This document shows, piece by piece, positions 5,187 to 7,504 of a stretch of 7,504 nucleotides of DNA (positions within the stretch are counted from its first letter, which is position 1; the number at the start of each line of letters is the position of its first letter). This DNA comes from an uncultured Ruminococcus sp. Lineage in GTDB: Bacteria; Bacillota; Clostridia; Oscillospirales; CAG-272. The stretch covers positions 1-7,504 of the forward strand of contig CADBPA010000176.1 of assembly GCA_902796505.1 (NCBI GenBank), read 5' to 3'. Below the pieces are notes generated by a model. The model saw only the letters and a list, made by a program, of their open reading frames with translations. It ran no database searches and was not told the DNA's origin. The translations under genes were made by a program, and so were the position numbers.

Positions 5187-5878
5187 AAAAATGTAAGTAC
5201 TGCGACCTTCTGGTCAAGACCGATCGCGCCACCTGCCCGCTCTGCCTCAATCCGCTTTCGGAGGACGACGGGGTGCAGGAAGAGCGCGGCTATCCGAAGC
5301 GGCAGAGCCGCCCGCTCGACAAAAAGAGCCTTTTCTACCGCGCCGTGGTGTTCTTCTGCCTCGGCTCGACGGCGGTCTCGGTCCTCGTCAATCTGCTGAC
5401 GCGGGGGGAGGACGGGCCGTTCTGGTTTCCCTTCGTCGCCTTCGGGGCGTTTTACGCCTTTATGCTCTTCCGCACGGTGGTGCTGAAGCGTTCCTACGTC
5501 TTCCGCAAGCTCGCCGTTCAGCTGATCTCGGCGTCGGTGCTGCTCTGGGGCGTCAACCATTTCGCCACCCCGCAGATCGACTGGGCGATGGGATACGCCA
5601 TTCCGATGCTCGCTTTTGCGATGAATCTCGTTCTCCTGATCCTCTCGCTGACGGCAAGGCATCTCTACCGCGAAGGCTTCGGCGCTTTCTTCCTCTCGCA
5701 GCTGATTGGCGTCGTTCCGTTTCTGCTCTGGATGCTCGGAGTGGACTGCTTCCGCGCCATCCCCTCTTTTTGGGCGCCCCTGACCTCCGCCTGCCTTTCT
5801 CTGCTCGTTCTGCTCGAAGCCTTCACCATCTCCGGCAGGACCACCAAGGAGGAATTCAAAAAGCGTTTTCATTTCTGA
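5183..5878 (+). CDS. Zinc-ribbon, six-helix membrane protein (DUF6320-like)
   Basis: Protein of 231 residues. Cys4-x2-Cys7 and Cys18-x2-Cys21 form an N-terminal zinc ribbon (CKYC...CPLC), followed by a charged linker (about 25-48) and six predicted membrane helices (about 51-72, 80-99, 108-126, 134-157, 166-187, 195-214), ending in a basic tail. With an N-terminal ribbon and an even helix number, both ends are probably cytoplasmic. It resembles what I recall as family DUF6320, which often neighbours the same acyltransferase type; this could not be checked. ATG 5183 must be the start because the first ribbon cysteine is residue 4. It lacks a Shine-Dalgarno sequence and is probably translated by coupling. 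The ribbon could dock the soluble acyltransferase or sense metal or redox state, but the function is unknown. Confidence 0.8.
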   Translation: MKKCKYCDLLVKTDRATCPLCLNPLSEDDGVQEERGYPKRQSRPLDKKSLFYRAVVFFCLGSTAVSVLVNLLTRGEDGPFWFPFVAFGAFYAFMLFRTVVLKRSYVFRKLAVQLISASVLLWGVNHFATPQIDWAMGYAIPMLAFAMNLVLLILSLTARHLYREGFGAFFLSQLIGVVPFLLWMLGVDCFRAIPSFWAPLTSACLSLLVLLEAFTISGRTTKEEFKKRFHF

Positions 5879-5931
5879 TTTCGCGCGCCGATCGCTCATC
5901 TATTGTACTCCATCAAGAAAGGATAGATTTC

Positions 5932-7504
5932 ATGAAACTCACACGCAAACTTTCCCTGCTCCTGATCTGCCTTGCGCTGATCGCCTCTTTCGCGCTTGCC
6001 CTCTCGTCCTGCGAGATGGACATCTTCAGTTTCGGCACGCTCCCCGAAGAGACCGAACAGCCGAACGGCGAACGGCCGAACGGCGAACAGCCGAGCGGCG
6101 AACAGCCGAGCGACGATCCGGGCGAGCAGACCGAACCGACGCACGAACACGCCTTCACAGAGACGGTCGTCGAGCCGACCTGCACCGAACCGGGCAGCAG
6201 AACGCTGACCTGCTCCTGCGGCGAGACCACGAGCGAGGAGATCCCCGCGCTCGGTCACGATTTCGCCTACGTAGAGGGCGATTATTTCCTGATCGTCCCC
6301 TGCAGCCGCTGCGACGCCTATGCGCGCCTCGACAGCGAACATACCTATGACGAATATTTCGTCTATTCCTTCGGCGAGGAGGACAAAGCCGAGATCGCCG
6401 CGCTCTATGCGGCCGCCAAGGCGGCGCTCGCCGAATACGCGATCCCCGAAGGCGGAGAGCCGGAGGCGTTCGACCGCAGCTCTCCGCTCTATCAGAAAAA
6501 CAAGGATTTTGAAAACGAGTATTTCAACCCCTACGACGAGGCGCTGACCGCTCTGCAGCAGCAGGAGGAGATCGCCTATCTGTTCTTCACGATCTACGAC
6601 GCCGGCGAGGGCTGGGATGAGATCTACAACGAGATCTCCGCCTATTTTGAGGAATGCTATGCCGAATACAGCGGGCTTTTCCTCGCGATTTACGATTCCG
6701 CTCTGCGCAGCTATTTCTTCGCCGAAGAGTACGGCTGGACGCCGGAGAGCATCGCCGCGCGACTCGAAGAAGCCGGTCAGAGCAGCGATCCCGAAATGGT
6801 CGCGCTGAAGCGGCGCGCAAACGAGATCGAGGTCGCCTTCCGCGTTCTCGAAGATCCCGGCACGGCAAAAGAAGTCCCCGGCCTCTATGAGGAGCTGATC
6901 GAGGTACAGAACAAGATGGCGACCCGCCGCGGATATCAGAACTACGCCGATTACGCCTACGCGAAGATCTACGGCAGAGATTACACGCCGGCGGACGTCG
7001 CCGCGATGCGCGAGTTCGTCAAAGCCAATATCGGCAGATACTTCTTCCATCTCGCCTACGCGCAGTTCTTCTCCGCGCCGAAAAACGCCGATTGGATGCA
7101 CTACTTCTCCTCCGGAGCCGACGCCTCCTTCCTCGATTCCCCCGAAGTGGTGGCGGCGATCGCCGAACACCTGAAGCAGGTCGGCAGTATCGGCGAAAAA
7201 GACCTCTCCTTCTACGGCGAAGCGAGCGACCTCTTCAAGAACAACAACTTCTTCTCCGGTGCGGGCGAGCGCGCCTTCACCTCTTCTCTCCCCAAGGACC
7301 GGATTCCCTATCTCTATTTCGGTCAGGAATATTACTCCACCGCCTTCACCTTCGTGCATGAGTTCGGCCATTATATGAACGCGCGGTACAACGACGACCA
7401 CAGCACCCCGATGGACCTCGCCGAGGTGCATTCGCAGGGCAACGAGATGCTCTTCCTCTATTTCCTGCTCGATCACCTGCCCGAGGCGTACGGCGCAAGC
7501 GAGA
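5932..7504 (+). CDS. M3/PepF-like metallopeptidase lipoprotein with Cys-rich module (3' end cut off)
   Basis: Probably a surface-anchored zinc peptidase degrading oligopeptides outside the membrane; 524 residues are visible. Residues 1-27 are a lipoprotein signal (KLTRK, hydrophobic core, lipobox LSSC with Cys27 lipidated). Residues 43-62 are a repetitive linker. Residues about 71-127 are a Cys-rich module (HEHAFTETVVEPTCTEPG, CSCGE, EIPALGHDF, PCSRC; Cys84, 94, 96, 124, 127), of a kind seen in clostridial surface proteins. A largely helical region leads to FVHEFGHYMNARY: His476 and His480 should bind zinc, Glu477 acts as base, and Glu498 in DLAEVHSQGNE is the likely third ligand. The His480-Glu498 gap of 18 is shorter than the roughly 25 of classic M3 enzymes. 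GAAAGGA (5917-5923) eight bases before ATG 5932 fixes the start. The C-terminal catalytic part lies outside the window. Confidence 0.88.
   Translation, partial: MKLTRKLSLLLICLALIASFALALSSCEMDIFSFGTLPEETEQPNGERPNGEQPSGEQPSDDPGEQTEPTHEHAFTETVVEPTCTEPGSRTLTCSCGETTSEEIPALGHDFAYVEGDYFLIVPCSRCDAYARLDSEHTYDEYFVYSFGEEDKAEIAALYAAAKAALAEYAIPEGGEPEAFDRSSPLYQKNKDFENEYFNPYDEALTALQQQEEIAYLFFTIYDAGEGWDEIYNEISAYFEECYAEYSGLFLAIYDSALRSYFFAEEYGWTPESIAARLEEAGQSSDPEMVALKRRANEIEVAFRVLEDPGTAKEVPGLYEELIEVQNKMATRRGYQNYADYAYAKIYGRDYTPADVAAMREFVKANIGRYFFHLAYAQFFSAPKNADWMHYFSSGADASFLDSPEVVAAIAEHLKQVGSIGEKDLSFYGEASDLFKNNNFFSGAGERAFTSSLPKDRIPYLYFGQEYYSTAFTFVHEFGHYMNARYNDDHSTPMDLAEVHSQGNEMLFLYFLLDHLPEAYGASE
6058..6117 (+). 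repeat. 15-base in-frame tandem repeat, four units
   Basis: Units start at 6058, 6073, 6088 and 6103. The first is CAGCCGAACGGCGAA; the others differ at one to four bases. In frame they encode [QR]-P-[NS]-G-E, with the last unit decayed to QPSDD, giving a hydrophilic Pro/Gly/Glu spacer between the lipid anchor and the Cys-rich module. Such repeats commonly change copy number by slippage. Confidence 0.88.

Noticed and set aside
3590..5899. A 769-codon open frame on the minus strand
   Set aside because: It lies antisense to gtrA, the acyltransferase and the membrane protein, all of which have recognisable motifs. Its translation is low in recognisable domains, rich in His, Arg, Glu and Asp, and crosses a strong + strand promoter. 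It is a by-product of GC-rich codon use.
5875..5906. Promoter before the lipoprotein gene (CTGATT and TATTGT)
   Set aside because: The spacing is 20 bases and both boxes are poor. A promoter may exist but cannot be supported from sequence.
5896..7476. A 526-codon open frame on the minus strand
   Set aside because: Antisense to the lipoprotein peptidase, whose signal peptide, lipobox and HEFGH motif prove the + strand. Its C-terminal repeats are the mirror of the 15-base repeat.

Overview
The window looks like chromosomal DNA from a GC-rich, anaerobic gut-type Firmicute (Clostridia, broadly Oscillospirales- or Christensenellales-like). This is inferred from GC-rich coding DNA separated by short AT-rich gaps, clear AAGGAG-type ribosome binding sites, a sigma-A-like promoter, and protein types common in gut Clostridia: a GCFWC-type MsrA, a condensation-fold acyltransferase beside a zinc-ribbon membrane protein, and a lipoprotein with a Cys-rich 'PTCTEPG...CSCGE...IPALGHDF' module. 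Species cannot be named from the sequence. All eight genes lie on the + strand. No tRNA, rRNA, CRISPR array, transposase or phage gene was seen, and no gap between genes exceeds 90 bases.

Region 1 (1-2097): the nearly complete 3' part of an L-threonine aldolase-type PLP enzyme is followed three bases later by an unusual two-domain protein, an N-terminal GNAT acetyltransferase fused to a C-terminal ASCH domain. The ASCH half keeps Lys, Thr and Glu at positions matching the catalytic triad known from the N4-acetylcytidine amidohydrolase YqfB.

Region 2 (2098-3170): msrA and a free-methionine-(R)-sulfoxide reductase gene (msrC/fRMsr) form a small repair operon covering both stereoisomers of free methionine sulfoxide. 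A candidate promoter precedes msrA.

Region 3 (3171-3780): a GtrA-family four-helix membrane protein with an added charged, Ala/Glu-rich C-terminal tail, apparently with its own promoter starting over the stop codon of msrC.

Region 4 (3777-5878): the best promoter in the window (TTGATT, 17 bases, TGT-TATAAT) overlaps the gtrA stop codon. It precedes a structured leader, a condensation/CAT-fold acyltransferase with an intact HxxxDG motif, and a zinc-ribbon plus six-helix membrane protein. The last two probably work together on an envelope or lipid-related acylation; the substrate is unknown. Between them is an eight-codon reading frame whose stop overlaps the membrane-protein start as ATGA. 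Its DNA and peptide resemble the first codons of the GNAT-ASCH gene.

Region 5 (5879-7504): a lipoprotein metallopeptidase of the M3/PepF type (HEFGH), with a 15-base tandem-repeat linker and a Cys-rich module between the lipid anchor and the catalytic domain. It is cut by the window end.
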